Assembly: GCA_017654935.2 (NCBI GenBank)
Contig: CM065690.1
Coordinates: forward strand, 6,456,479 to 6,520,478
Length of the DNA stretch: 64,000 bases
Reading direction: 5' to 3'
DNA from: Phymorhynchus buccinoides
Lineage: Eukaryota > Mollusca > Gastropoda > Neogastropoda > Raphitomidae
Part shown: positions 46,401 to 56,050 of the stretch, piece by piece
How the letters are laid out: every line of letters begins with the position of its first letter
How positions within the stretch are numbered: position 1 is the stretch's first letter
Notes under the pieces: generated by a model
What the model was told of the DNA's origin: nothing
Seen by the model: only the letters and a program-made list of their open reading frames with translations
Database searches by the model: none
Made by a program: the position numbers and the translations under genes

Positions 46401-46965
46401 TGAATTTGATTTGATTTGATTTGATTTGATCTAACTTGTTCAATTCATCATATAGCTTAATAGAATTGTTTTTGGAGACTATTGCTTTTTGTTTGCTATA
46501 ATTCATACAAAACTCTTTTATCTTGATTTTCATAAGTTCCCAAGCAATTTGGTCACCGTTTGTTTCTATATCCACCGTACTAATAAAGTTGTTCATTTGC
46601 GTCACAAACTCTTTCTCAAAAAGCAATTTCCAATAACCCTTTCCGCGCTCAACGCTAGAAAATTTAAAGGAAGCCAAACACCCTCTGTGGTCTGAAATTG
46701 GAACACTTAGTAACTGACAATGCGTAACTTTTTCAAATAGCGCAGAGTCTGTTAGAACATAGTCTAAACGTCTGGCTACAAATGGATTCTTCCTTGACCA
46801 TGTGAATTCTTTTATGTCAGGATTAAATAGTCTCCATGTGTCGTACATATTCCTCTCAGTCAGCAAATTATTAAAGCGAGTAGTAACGTGATCTGAATGA
46901 AATCCGCCAGAGATAATATCTTTAGAATTGTCTAATACTGTATTAAAGTCCACTCACACAACAAT
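43430..46965 (-). pseudogene. LINE-D ORF2, decayed L1/Tx1-like endonuclease and reverse transcriptase
   Basis: Minus-strand remnant of an ORF2 related in type to LINE-B. From the 5' side: DFNTVLD at about 46,950 (frameshifted from its upstream part), RRLDYVLTD, ISDHRGC, then reverse-transcriptase motifs SSPGCDGLTIEFYK, FAVDFVHAFD, GIRQGCPFSPL and YADD (45,052-45,063), and a Cys-rich CTYCTDVIDVLEHFFYECP near 43,790. It is cut by a SINE-like insertion at 46,229-46,434 and by several frameshifts and stops (near 45,800, 45,585, 44,560 and 44,050). The endonuclease N-terminus is missing beyond the (TA)n tract. It is clearly older than LINE-B. Confidence 0.8.
46229..46434 (+). mobile_element. SINE-like insertion with (TTTGA)n tail
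   Basis: About 200 bases interrupt LINE-D between the ELNKLD and NTQLSHD residues. The right end reads CTCCTTGGGAGATAATAAAG followed by TTTGATTTGATTTGATTTGA. The tail type matches 20,322-20,345. I could not identify pol III boxes, so it may instead be a short LINE 3' fragment. Confidence 0.55.
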
Positions 46966-47040
46966 ATTATATTTTTTAGGTTAATCAATGCATTTTGTAA
47001 CTCATCAAAAAAGCATTTTTTTCTGTCTCTATTCGGCATA

Positions 47041-47042
<2 letters not shown>

Positions 47043-47103
<61 letters not shown>
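47043..47103. repeat. (TA)n microsatellite
   Basis: About 30 TA units, continued as a short TA run at 47,519-47,527 on the far side of the inserted MITE. Confidence 0.97.
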
Positions 47104-47104
<1 letters not shown>

Positions 47105-47518
47105 TGGTCTCCAAAATTTAAGGGCTGGAAGAACGATCTTCTGTCTTGGAGGCATGCTTATTGAGAGCTCTGGTTGCCGCCCTTAAATACACATTCGTGT
47201 CTAACTTTTGCTCAGCAGTGTTCACTACAGTCATGCCTTGCACGTGCAATAGGCAAGAAACCTGCATCAGCCCTGATTCTTCAGCGAAAAGAGACCAAAC
47301 TTTCGTGAAATTCTCGTGAATTTGCCACATTTTAAGCGTACCTGAAAACGCTGTTGCTGTACTGCAATGTCTGCAAAACTGGTTCAGGCACGTGCAACAG
47401 GAAGGAAAGTTATTGAGTAGCCTAAGTTTTGCCATTTTCTTCATTGTTGTCTTAGTGTACAATAAATAGATATCAAGCTACTGAAAACAGAAGCCGGCCC
47501 TTAACTTTTGGAGACCAG
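47104..47518. mobile_element. 415-bp MITE, Tc1/mariner type, inserted at TA
   Basis: The terminal inverted repeats TACTGGTCTCCAAAATTTAA (from 47,102) and the complement of TTAACTTTTGGAGACCAGTA (to 47,520) match at 25 of 27 positions. They are bounded by TA on both sides within a (TA)n tract. Size, TIRs and TA target fit a Tc1/mariner-derived MITE. A minus-strand 114-codon frame (47,462-47,118) fills most of it but shows no transposase motif. Confidence 0.75.
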
Positions 47519-47587
47519 TATATATATACTGGCGTTAGTTCTACATAGTTTGGAAGTAATAACTACAAAGATGGACTGAGCGGACAT

Positions 47588-47618
47588 GGATATGAGAGAG
47601 AGAGTGAGAGAGGGAGGA

Positions 47619-47698
<80 letters not shown>
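47588..47698 (+). repeat. (GA)n microsatellite
   Basis: About 110 bases of GA, interrupted near its left end. Confidence 0.97.
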
Positions 47699-47699
<1 letters not shown>

Positions 47700-47757
47700 C
47701 TGCACTGGGGGATTCATTTTTTTTTATTATGTGGACTCAATAGTCCAAATGAATTAT

Positions 47758-47760
<3 letters not shown>

Positions 47761-47830
<70 letters not shown>
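47761..47830 (+). repeat. (CA)n microsatellite
   Basis: About 70 bases of pure CA. The stretch 47,831-48,090 holds no gene; it includes a (TA)n run at about 48,030-48,052. Confidence 0.97.
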
Positions 47831-47834
<4 letters not shown>

Positions 47835-48090
47835 ACACAATCTAATTATACACACAGAATGTGGGTCACAACAATGACGTCAAGAAAAGTTACGTGTTGT
47901 ATTTGTTACGTCAAGTTTGTTCTACTGTCTGTCCCGCGTCCAAGGCCAAAAGCCGAAATATTGGGAATAGTCTACATTCTTTCTTGTTAGTTTTCATTCT
48001 TTTTTAGTTCTTCTCTTTTTTTGTTCTGATATATATATATATATATATATATAAAATAAGTCATTAAAACACACTTTGTTCATATATATA

Positions 48091-48540
48091 CTGATGGAAA
48101 AAAGTTAGGGACCAGTCACACACACATGCACAACTTTCCAACCACGAATGGCAATGCAATATTTTTGGGCAAGCATTTAATTCATTATCTCGTCAATCAG
48201 AGTACCAAATTTCATTCTGATTTGATTATCCGTTTGCTTTCCGCGAGCGCTCAAACAACATAGGGGCTCAAAACGAAAATTGTAAGTCCTTCGACATGTT
48301 CAGTAGTGTGTGTGTCACCAGCTTCACGAAGAACTCCTGTGGGATGGCCTGCCACTCGGCACGAAGCATCTGGAGTAGGTGCTGGAGATTCCTGGGGGGA
48401 GGATGATTTGCCCTCACCCGCCTATCAAGTTCATCCCATGCATGCTCTATGAAATTGAGATCTGGGCTGCAGGTCGGCCAAACAAGCCTAACAACACCAG
48501 CCTGTTGGATGAAGTTGGTCACCACCCTGTTCTGTCCTTT
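48091..48540 (-). pseudogene. Tc1-like transposase C-terminus with one terminal end
   Basis: On the minus strand the frame 48,525-48,268 has VTNFIQQAGVVRLVWP, then SPDLNFIEHAWDELDRRV, the hallmark third-acidic-residue region of Tc1-like DDE transposases. The outer end is TA followed by CTGATGGAAAAAAGTTAGGG at 48,089-48,110, a typical Tc1-type terminus. Similarity stops near 48,540, so the DNA-binding domain, the first two acidic residues and the other terminus are gone. Such enzymes cut and paste DNA at TA sites; this fragment cannot. Confidence 0.8.
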
Positions 48541-48679
48541 TTTAACATATTTTTGTTTGTTTAAAATCTTTTACTTTAAACTATATAGAAATGAAAGTGA
48601 AAGGCGCCTATAAACTATCAAACTTGTCTGATAGGATTAAAGAGGGCTTACGCTAGTCTAAAGCTTTCAGAAGTTAAAT

Positions 48680-48933
48680 CGCCGTCCGCCTGCAATACAG
48701 ACGTAACTCAAAATTGGTCATCTTCGATGTGTTGGACTTACCAGTTGATCTAGACAGGCTGCATCATCTAACAAAGCTGTAAAACAACAATTTGCAAAGA
48801 TAAAACACTGATGGTGACGCTAAAGGAACAAAAAATGACGTTATGTGGCCTGAAATGACCAAAATATTGAGTTTTCCATTCCTCATGTGAAGTGATGTCA
48901 TTCGACTTACGTCTGTATTGCATGCCGGCGGCG
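48680..48933. mobile_element. MITE-like inverted-repeat element, 254 bp
   Basis: A 27-base arm at 48,680-48,706 (contains TGCAATACAGACGTAA) pairs with 48,907-48,933 (TTACGTCTGTATTGCA) with about three mismatches. Whether the arms are termini or internal, and the target duplication, are not clear. No coding sequence. Confidence 0.5.
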
Positions 48934-49477
48934 AAATGATCAATCGGTTTCTTCGTCACCGTTGGAAATCAAACTAGCATTTAAGTCAATAATGAAAACA
49001 ACTAAAAAACTATCTGCGCAATATTTTGCTTTCATACAAAAACTAAATGTTCATTGACCATCCGCAAAGCAATAGCTGATTAATGTCTTCACAGCTGTCT
49101 GTCTGTTTGTTCCTGGCTGACGGATTATGTTAACACGATAGCGTTTGAATGAAGGGACCTTGGATCCTCAAATTTCGCATGCAGATGCGTAGTATCTAGG
49201 CCAAGTTAAGAAGGCGATTGAACAAGAAAAACATAAGGCTCACCTCGGAGCTTTCGGGGTTATCATGCTCTCTTCGTCAGCGGCGTCTGCTGAAAAGGCC
49301 ACTGGAAGTTCAGTGCACACGATCCTGAGTACAGCTCAAGGCTGCACCCATGGCGTATGACTGAACCATGGAAGAGTATGCCATGAGCAAGGTGTGTCTT
49401 CCACGGCCCCGGGTCAGTGTGTGTTTGGAGCCGTGATGCAGATGGCTTCCTCACTTGAAGCACCACACTAGGCCATT
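48934..49477. other. Upstream region of receptor gene
   Basis: No tandem repeat or clear element is seen. It may contain intron or upstream exon sequence of the receptor gene that follows; I cannot place an exon with confidence. Confidence 0.4.
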
Positions 49478-52400
49478 TTGCTTGAAGATGAAGGTCATTG
49501 GTCAAATGTCACTGGAGCCGAAAAAGCTCTAGGTTTAATCTTGCAAACGCATCAACTGATATTCTGTCTCTTTGCTAAAGCACAGCAAAGGAATATCGAC
49601 AACATCCGAAGTCTACCTTCTACTAGCGCTGCACAGAACACTGAAAACAGTTCACACATTACTGGTGCCACCACAGTGAAAACAGGCAACAGCCTACACA
49701 GTACGGCTTCGACCCAGAACCTCTGTGCCCTGTGCCCTGGAGTGGCGTGCCCCGGGAACCATCCGTTTCCCAACCTCACTGCGGTGCAGACCAATGGCTC
49801 AGACTGTGAGCACAGCCTGCCCCAGTTCTCAGCTCTACCCGGGGTGATCACCGGCCTCTGCGGACAGTCCACCTCCTTCTGCAAGCTTCATCTCACAGCA
49901 CCGCATGGCTTGCATGTACGTGCTCGCATCAGGCGGCTGGTATACTGGTGCGACTCCTCTCTCATCAGTCACACAGTGTCCGAGTCTCCATACTTCAGCG
50001 TAAAGATCAGATGCAATTATCATACTCTGAGAGAAGCGTTTTTCGAATCTTTCAAAAGGTTGTTCATTTTCAGCACGAACAAGTTTATGGCAAAAATCGA
50101 TGTTATTTTAGTTGGGCAAGATATCGGTTTTATATTAAAATATTTATCAAAACATTCTGGATTTCTGATAGCGCCGCTTTATCCCAAACGTGTGCATTTC
50201 GCGCAATCATTAAATGCCCCCAGATGGTACGTCACTGTGGTTAGTGTGCAGCAAGTGCACAAATCCAACAATTACAGAAAACATGTACACATTGTCTCCA
50301 CAAACCTTAACACAAATAACACTATTTCTGGACATTTATATGTTGAGCTGTTTGCCAACCCAAGAGTATTCTCTTCATTTCTTCAAATCTCTTTCTCGTA
50401 TGGTATGAACTATCACGCAGGCCTGAAACTGTACTTCTCTGTGTTTCCTGAAACACATCAACCCCAGGTGCTGCCTACTGGTTCACTCAACTGCTCTGTG
50501 GAGCATTACGTCACATTTCGGCGTCACGTGCACTGCAATCTGCACGTGCAGTGTGACCAAGGTCAGGACGAAACGGAACACTGTCCCTACAGCAGCCCTC
50601 AATGCCCAGGGATGGTGGCTTCTGTCCGCAAGTGTTTCACTCTAGTTTCCTTTAATATCTGGAATTATCATTCGTTTCTTATCTACAAGTGCAGAAGCAT
50701 AGGAGCAGATTTAGCTTCGATAAAAACGCAAAGAGAACAGCGAGATTCTCAACCGATTTTTGAAAACTCTGTCATAATGGAAATGTTCTTTGGTCTGAAG
50801 TCAGGCTGGAGTGGTGTGTCTTTTCTCTATAGCAGATTCCGTCACTGGTCAGATGGTACCCTCATCTACAACGTCAATCATTTCGTGACAACCTTAAGTA
50901 CATATTCGTTTGAAAGGACGGCCTACTTTGTTATTCTTAAGGAAACGCCGTATATCTACATGATGTCAATGAACATGGTTCAAGTTCAGATAATTAAGCA
51001 TAGATTAGCGCTGTGTGAGAGGAACCTGCCATCACGTGGTACGTTTTCTGTGCAGTGTGCCTATCACAAGTTGTCTTCAAACACCATGTTGAGAAATACA
51101 CTCCAGTTTCTATTTCTTTGTCCAGGTGATGATGTTATTATGCACGCACTCTTCAGATGCGATGTGAACAGCCATTGTGAGAAAACAAAACACATCCATT
51201 GTTCTTTATTTGTTAATGAAACTGATGCACAGAAGAAAAGTGCGGTGGCTCCACAAGAACGACCAGTGAACTCTGTGTACGCCATGTTTGGCTGTGACGA
51301 TGCTGACACAAACACCGTTCCCTACACTGTAGTGTGTGACTTCAGCCAGGACTGCCCTGACAGCACTGACGAGGCTTTCTGCCAGCATGCACCTTGCTCT
51401 GCTTTCCGCTGTGCTAATGGCCAGTGTGTGTCACGGAGTCAACGCTGTAATGAACACTCCGACTGTCTGGACCACTCTGATGAAAAGAAATGCTACCGGG
51501 ATAAAGGCAGCACATACATCGCTCCGGAACAGAAAATCAGTTACGGGCAAAGAATGTTCATCAACCTGGATGGCACTGGTTACTTTACCCAGCGAATTAT
51601 GACCAGTGAGCACGGTTGTCCCAGCAGTCATTACCAGTGCACAGCGGAGTGGACGTACTGTCTGCCTCTCTACACCCGCTGCAATGGATTCTCCGACTGC
51701 GTTCACGGAGAGGATGAACAAGGCTGTGAGAGACTGACCTGTCCCGGGTTGTATCGTTGTCGATCTTCAACTGTGTGTGTGCATGGAAATCATCTGTGTG
51801 ACGGCTGGGGGCAGTGTCCACAGCGGGATGATGAACTGCTGTGTGACAGGGCCTGCCCCCAGGGCTGTGTGTGTCGTGGATTCTCTGTCCACTGCAGGCA
51901 CCGTTTCCCTGCTGAAGTCTTCTCCAACCTTCGACAGATCTATGCCTCTGGCTCAGGAATGTCCCCAGCTGATTTCACACAGAACTGGTATCTTGTATTT
52001 TTGTCTTTGTCGCATTGTTTCCTAGTGAATGTGTCTGCAATCAGCCTTAGAAATTTACAACATCTCGATTTGTACGGTAACGGTATCAAATCTATTGATG
52101 TGAGCATTTTTCGAGAATCGCCTAGTTTAAGAGTTCTTCTGTTGTCAAACAATCCACTGAGTGAAGTGACAAATAATATTAAGGAAATCGTCTTTCATTC
52201 ATTAGAACAACTGGATGTATCAGGAACGCATCTAAGTGTACATAACACTGATTTGTACTTACCTCGTACGAAGGTCTTCAACCTGTCCTATTCCGCCATA
52301 GAAGTGTTTGGTCCTCTCGTTTTCAAGAACGCACCACAGCTCAAAGTGTTAGACATTAGGGGTAACTTAGTGCAGCACTTTTCATTTGACATTCTATCAC

Positions 52401-53503
52401 GGTCAACTCATTTAGAAACTCTTTTCTCGTCAAACTACAGGTTTTGCTGCCAAAGCATCCTTCAAGGAACTCATAAAGATGTCAGTGGAGTGAACTGTTT
52501 CGCTCCAAGAGGTTTCCTCCATTCCTGCGACAGGCTGCTTCCTTCCCGGCTGTACAGAGCCGTGTTCTGGCTGACCGCACTGTGCGCCATTGTGGGTCAC
52601 GTGGCCTGCATGGCTGTGCTGTTGAAGGACACTGTGGGCGCACGTTTCCCGCTGACCTTCGTCCAACTGAACGCTGCCCACATGTCCATGGGTGGCCACA
52701 TCAGCGTCATCCTCGCTGCTGACCGCCTGTTTCTAGGGAGCTATGTCCGAGTGGAACGCACGTGGACGTCCAGTGTGACGTGCAGAGTCAGTGGGTTCCT
52801 TTCTCTCCTGTCCAGTGTGGTGTCAACTCTTATCATAGTCGTCATCACTTTGAACCACGTTGTTGCTCTCTATCTCCCTATACACTCGTGGGAAAGGAGT
52901 CACAGTTTGACAAGCGTTCTATGTGTATTAGCCTGGCTTGTTGGAGTCATGTTGTCCGCAGTACCTTTCTTTCCTGCACTGTCCCACTGGGGTGTCCAGA
53001 CCCAGTCCGGTCTGTGCCGCATGGCGCTGTTCGACCACTATCGTTTCCACCACCACTTCCAATGGTTCACGGCAATCCTCGCAGTTAACTTCACATTATC
53101 AGGCACGATTCTTACTGGCCTAGTCGTCATACACAGACGCACTCCCCGCTTTGCTCTGGCTCTGGACCCAAGCAGGAGGCCGGTGTACCGCACGGTGCAG
53201 CTGACGAGGGCTGTGGCTGGGACGCACGCTCTCTGTTGGGTGCTCATGTCCTTGGTCAGAATGCTGGTGTCACAGAGTACAGAGTTCCCCAGTGCCATGG
53301 AGGTGCAGGTGTCACACAGCACGGTGTTCCATGGGGTCTACAGTGCCATGGTGGTGTTCCTGCTGCCTCTCAGCTCCGCCCTGAGTCCAGTCCTGGTCCT
53401 GGGCAGCCTGGTGCTGCAGCAGAGAAGTCAGATCCGGGAACGACGGCTGATGGAGGTCCTGAGAGCCAGGATGGCTGTCAACAAGAAACAGCAGGCGAAA
53501 TGA
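49478..53503 (+). CDS. GRL101-like G-protein-coupled receptor (CTLD, LDL-A, LRR, 7TM)
   Basis: Large plasma-membrane receptor; ligand unknown. The frame is open from 49,478 (a TTG) to the stop at 53,503, up to 1,341 codons. Because no in-frame ATG occurs in the first 200 codons, the start and signal peptide probably lie in an upstream exon. A good acceptor (pyrimidine-rich, then CACAG) ends at 49,585, in phase before QRNIDN. Domains by residue: CUB-like N-terminus (weak), partial LDL-A about 355-372, C-type lectin-like 376-513 (SDGTLIY), LDL-A about 606-635, 640-672 (DCLDHSDEKKC), 714-750 and 755-789, LRR N-cap from 793 (CPQGCVC), LRRs about 850-965, seven membrane segments about 1,025-1,315. 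The order is that of Lymnaea GRL101. The TM3 DRY-equivalent is NHV (1,126) and the TM7 NPxxY-equivalent is SPVLV (1,303), so coupling may differ or be lost. No frameshift is seen. Confidence 0.85.
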   Translation: MLEDEGHWSNVTGAEKALGLILQTHQLIFCLFAKAQQRNIDNIRSLPSTSAAQNTENSSHITGATTVKTGNSLHSTASTQNLCALCPGVACPGNHPFPNLTAVQTNGSDCEHSLPQFSALPGVITGLCGQSTSFCKLHLTAPHGLHVRARIRRLVYWCDSSLISHTVSESPYFSVKIRCNYHTLREAFFESFKRLFIFSTNKFMAKIDVILVGQDIGFILKYLSKHSGFLIAPLYPKRVHFAQSLNAPRWYVTVVSVQQVHKSNNYRKHVHIVSTNLNTNNTISGHLYVELFANPRVFSSFLQISFSYGMNYHAGLKLYFSVFPETHQPQVLPTGSLNCSVEHYVTFRRHVHCNLHVQCDQGQDETEHCPYSSPQCPGMVASVRKCFTLVSFNIWNYHSFLIYKCRSIGADLASIKTQREQRDSQPIFENSVIMEMFFGLKSGWSGVSFLYSRFRHWSDGTLIYNVNHFVTTLSTYSFERTAYFVILKETPYIYMMSMNMVQVQIIKHRLALCERNLPSRGTFSVQCAYHKLSSNTMLRNTLQFLFLCPGDDVIMHALFRCDVNSHCEKTKHIHCSLFVNETDAQKKSAVAPQERPVNSVYAMFGCDDADTNTVPYTVVCDFSQDCPDSTDEAFCQHAPCSAFRCANGQCVSRSQRCNEHSDCLDHSDEKKCYRDKGSTYIAPEQKISYGQRMFINLDGTGYFTQRIMTSEHGCPSSHYQCTAEWTYCLPLYTRCNGFSDCVHGEDEQGCERLTCPGLYRCRSSTVCVHGNHLCDGWGQCPQRDDELLCDRACPQGCVCRGFSVHCRHRFPAEVFSNLRQIYASGSGMSPADFTQNWYLVFLSLSHCFLVNVSAISLRNLQHLDLYGNGIKSIDVSIFRESPSLRVLLLSNNPLSEVTNNIKEIVFHSLEQLDVSGTHLSVHNTDLYLPRTKVFNLSYSAIEVFGPLVFKNAPQLKVLDIRGNLVQHFSFDILSRSTHLETLFSSNYRFCCQSILQGTHKDVSGVNCFAPRGFLHSCDRLLPSRLYRAVFWLTALCAIVGHVACMAVLLKDTVGARFPLTFVQLNAAHMSMGGHISVILAADRLFLGSYVRVERTWTSSVTCRVSGFLSLLSSVVSTLIIVVITLNHVVALYLPIHSWERSHSLTSVLCVLAWLVGVMLSAVPFFPALSHWGVQTQSGLCRMALFDHYRFHHHFQWFTAILAVNFTLSGTILTGLVVIHRRTPRFALALDPSRRPVYRTVQLTRAVAGTHALCWVLMSLVRMLVSQSTEFPSAMEVQVSHSTVFHGVYSAMVVFLLPLSSALSPVLVLGSLVLQQRSQIRERRLMEVLRARMAVNKKQQAK

Positions 53504-53569
53504 TCGAGTACATTGCTGAACGACTGTGTTTTTTTGCATGTAAAAATATAACTAAGCTGTTTGGCTGTT

Positions 53570-53616
53570 CTCTCTCTCCATTTGTCTCTCTGTCTCTGTC
53601 TCTGTCTGTGTCTCTC

Positions 53617-53689
<73 letters not shown>

Positions 53690-53722
53690 CTCTCCCCTCT
53701 CTCTCTCTCTCTCTCTCTCCGT
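53570..53722 (+). repeat. (CT)n and (GTCT)n microsatellite in receptor 3' UTR
   Basis: CTGTCTGT and CT tracts of about 150 bases lie between the receptor stop codon and its candidate polyadenylation signal. Confidence 0.95.
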
Positions 53723-53814
53723 ATATCGTCTTCTACCTGTCTGTCTGATGGAAACCCATCCATGTATAAAAGATACAACATTGTGTTAACAACACAAGAC
53801 TGAAATCAAAGACA

Positions 53815-53820
53815 AATAAA
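53815..53820 (+). terminator. Candidate polyadenylation signal of the receptor gene
   Basis: AATAAA lies 312 bases after the receptor stop at 53,503, a plausible 3' UTR length. There is no transcript evidence. Confidence 0.45.
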
Positions 53821-54180
53821 TGGACTACCCCTAGCAGCCAGCCTACTTGCTTTCAGACTTCTTGTGCCTTCAATAACATTCCACACACGTACGTTGAGTG
53901 TGCATTAACTGAACGGGTTAACGCCAAAACACCAGGATCGGGTAACGATATTTGTACACTTGCTGTCTCGAGATACAGAGAAAAAGGGAGGGAAAAAGAG
54001 TTGCGGCACGCGAGGATGGAGGCAGAATGAAACCACGCGGTTGGTTGAGTGGAGGTTTTACATCCTCATGGCGGAAAGCCCTTAGGGACAAGTTGTTCTG
54101 GTGCTGGGTCGATGTGGAGATGGCCGCAGAGCGGTTGATGGTCGAGCCACGCGAAGAAGGATGAAAATGAAAATAGGTCT
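53821..54180. other. Unique spacer, no gene seen
   Basis: No domain-bearing frame and no repeat structure that I can support. Confidence 0.5.
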
Positions 54181-54302
54181 GCGGTCTTTCGACCATGTGG
54201 GGCATTTTTAAATACAAAGATGGTGGGAACAATACTGGAGGCAATGCCCAGAGGCAGTGCAACACCAGTAAAGTCCCGATTTTTTTTAACAATACAGATA
54301 TG
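54181..54302 (+). repeat. Dispersed repeat, copy 1
   Basis: Shares CTGGAGGCAATGCCC, AGGCAGTGCAACACCAG and AAAGTCCCGA with 55,605-55,716 over about 100 bases in the same orientation. The family is not recognised. The stretch 54,303-55,125 beyond it holds no supported gene. Confidence 0.7.
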
Positions 54303-55125
54303 TGTAGCAGTAACCACGCCTCGGTTAAACCTCATCGGCTATAGTACCGCCACAGAGCCACGCGGCTCGACTGGGTCCGTTTATATGCCGGCTGTATAAA
54401 GTAGGGCGGGAAGGGAAGATGAAGTATGTAGCTGATAGGAACAACTAGACAAACGGACAACTAGATAACTGCAACTTTAACTAAAACTGAACCAGAACTT
54501 CGCTATAATTATGTAAACGAGAGCATAGGTTTGAGTCAATGTGTAAATAATGTCAGAAACGGAACGCGTAGATATTTTGTTTACATGAATAATGAGAAGT
54601 TATCCACTCTTTCCATATTGTTCAACCGCGAATACACTGTATTGACCAAAAACAAAATGTCGTAGAAACGTCACATCTTTACCTATACCCTGAAGGAGGT
54701 AGACATTCAGCATTCATTAAATGTTCACAATAGACTTAAAAACGTTCTCTTTTTTTTAAAATGAGGATACATATCCAGTATAAGTTTTCCACCAAATAAA
54801 TTGTGTAGTAGGTACTGGATATTCTCAGTAAAGAATGAAACTACAGCAACGTTTGAGCACATGTGCTTTCCGACTTAGTGGGTTTTTGTTTTTTGGTTCT
54901 TACCCGGAGTTAAAAAACAAAAGAAAACAAAAACATATACCTTTGGGGAAGTTCCCATTAGATGCTACTAATCTACTGCTGATCGTTTTCAACCCAGACT
55001 GTCTACAGCAGTTGAGGGGGTTGCTGTTGATTTCTTGTTGTGAGTTGAAGTCAGTGTCATTCGAAGTGTGAACTGTGTTCAATCGAATGTTAACGATATA
55101 ATACGACCTTCCCGGTGCGCCCCGG

Positions 55126-55230
55126 TTCGCATATTACCGTTTCGCATACTGCCGCTTCGCATAAAGCCGATTCACATACTGCCGCTTCGCATACAAAGCT
55201 TTGTGGACATGGCATTTCGCATAAAACTCA
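55126..55230 (+). repeat. 15-bp tandem repeat
   Basis: Seven units at an exact 15-base spacing from 55,126, each starting TTCGCAT or a close variant (TTCACAT, TTGTGGA) and most containing CTGCCG or AAGCCG. Confidence 0.8.
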
Positions 55231-55233
55231 GAA

Positions 55234-55292
55234 AGTTAGGGATAGGGTTAGGGATAGGGTTATGGATAAGTTATGGATAGGGTTAGGGATAG
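55234..55292 (+). repeat. GTTAGGGATAGG repeat, telomere-like
   Basis: About five imperfect 12-base units alternate TTAGGG with ATAGGG or ATGGAT. The similarity to the TTAGGG telomere repeat is partial; it is internal and short. Confidence 0.7.
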
Positions 55293-55604
55293 TAATAAAG
55301 TAACAGAAAGTAACGTAGGGTGCATTAGAACCTGCAAGAGTGCATACTATGCGAAATGGCAAACCCGTTTATGCGAACTGCCAGTTTTTTTTGGAAGAGA
55401 CACTCGATTTGCGCCCGCGGCTCTGATCAAAGGATTATGCGAAACGCATTATGCCAACCGGTGGGCACCCGACCTTCCACCATTGCACAACAATCTACTG
55501 AAAACCGATCACATTTCGAATGCCACTGACATCAACTCAGAAGAAAACAACTGATTTTTGTCTCTCGACGATTACATTCTGCTCAACGTCATTCGGTCTG
55601 GGAC

Positions 55605-55716
55605 AGACACATATGGGACATTAGTGGATTATAAAGACAGTGGGAACGATCCTGGAGGCAATGCCCGGAGGCAGTGCAACACCAGGAAAGTCCCGAATTT
55701 GTAACAATACAGATAA
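55605..55716 (+). repeat. Dispersed repeat, copy 2
   Basis: Direct copy of 54,181-54,302 with about 10-15 percent differences by eye. It ends at ACAATACAGATAATT. Confidence 0.7.
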
Positions 55717-55799
55717 TTACATTTGACCCCCTCACCCTTGTTGTACTCCAAGTTCAGTAAGAATAGGACTACACTGGAATGGGAACAAAGCCTGTGTGC

Positions 55800-55802
<3 letters not shown>

Positions 55803-55838
<36 letters not shown>

Positions 55839-55854
55839 GTGTGTGTGTGTGTGT

Positions 55855-55885
<31 letters not shown>

Positions 55886-55894
55886 CGTGCGTGC

Positions 55895-55972
<78 letters not shown>

Positions 55973-56018
55973 GCGTGCGTGTGTGCGTGTGCGTGCGTGC
56001 GTGTGTGTGTGTGTGTGC
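55803..56018 (+). repeat. (GT)n microsatellite
   Basis: About 215 bases of GT with GC interruptions. Long frames across it are low complexity. Confidence 0.97.
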
Positions 56019-56050
56019 ACATAAACTGCAGAGAACGTCTAAACCAGAAC

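Noticed and set aside
54835..55071. 78-codon frame between the receptor and the polymerase
   Set aside because: Short, no domain, and overlapped by an antisense frame of similar length.
55234..55292. True telomere
   Set aside because: Units alternate TTAGGG with ATAGGG, the patch is under 60 bases and it is internal.
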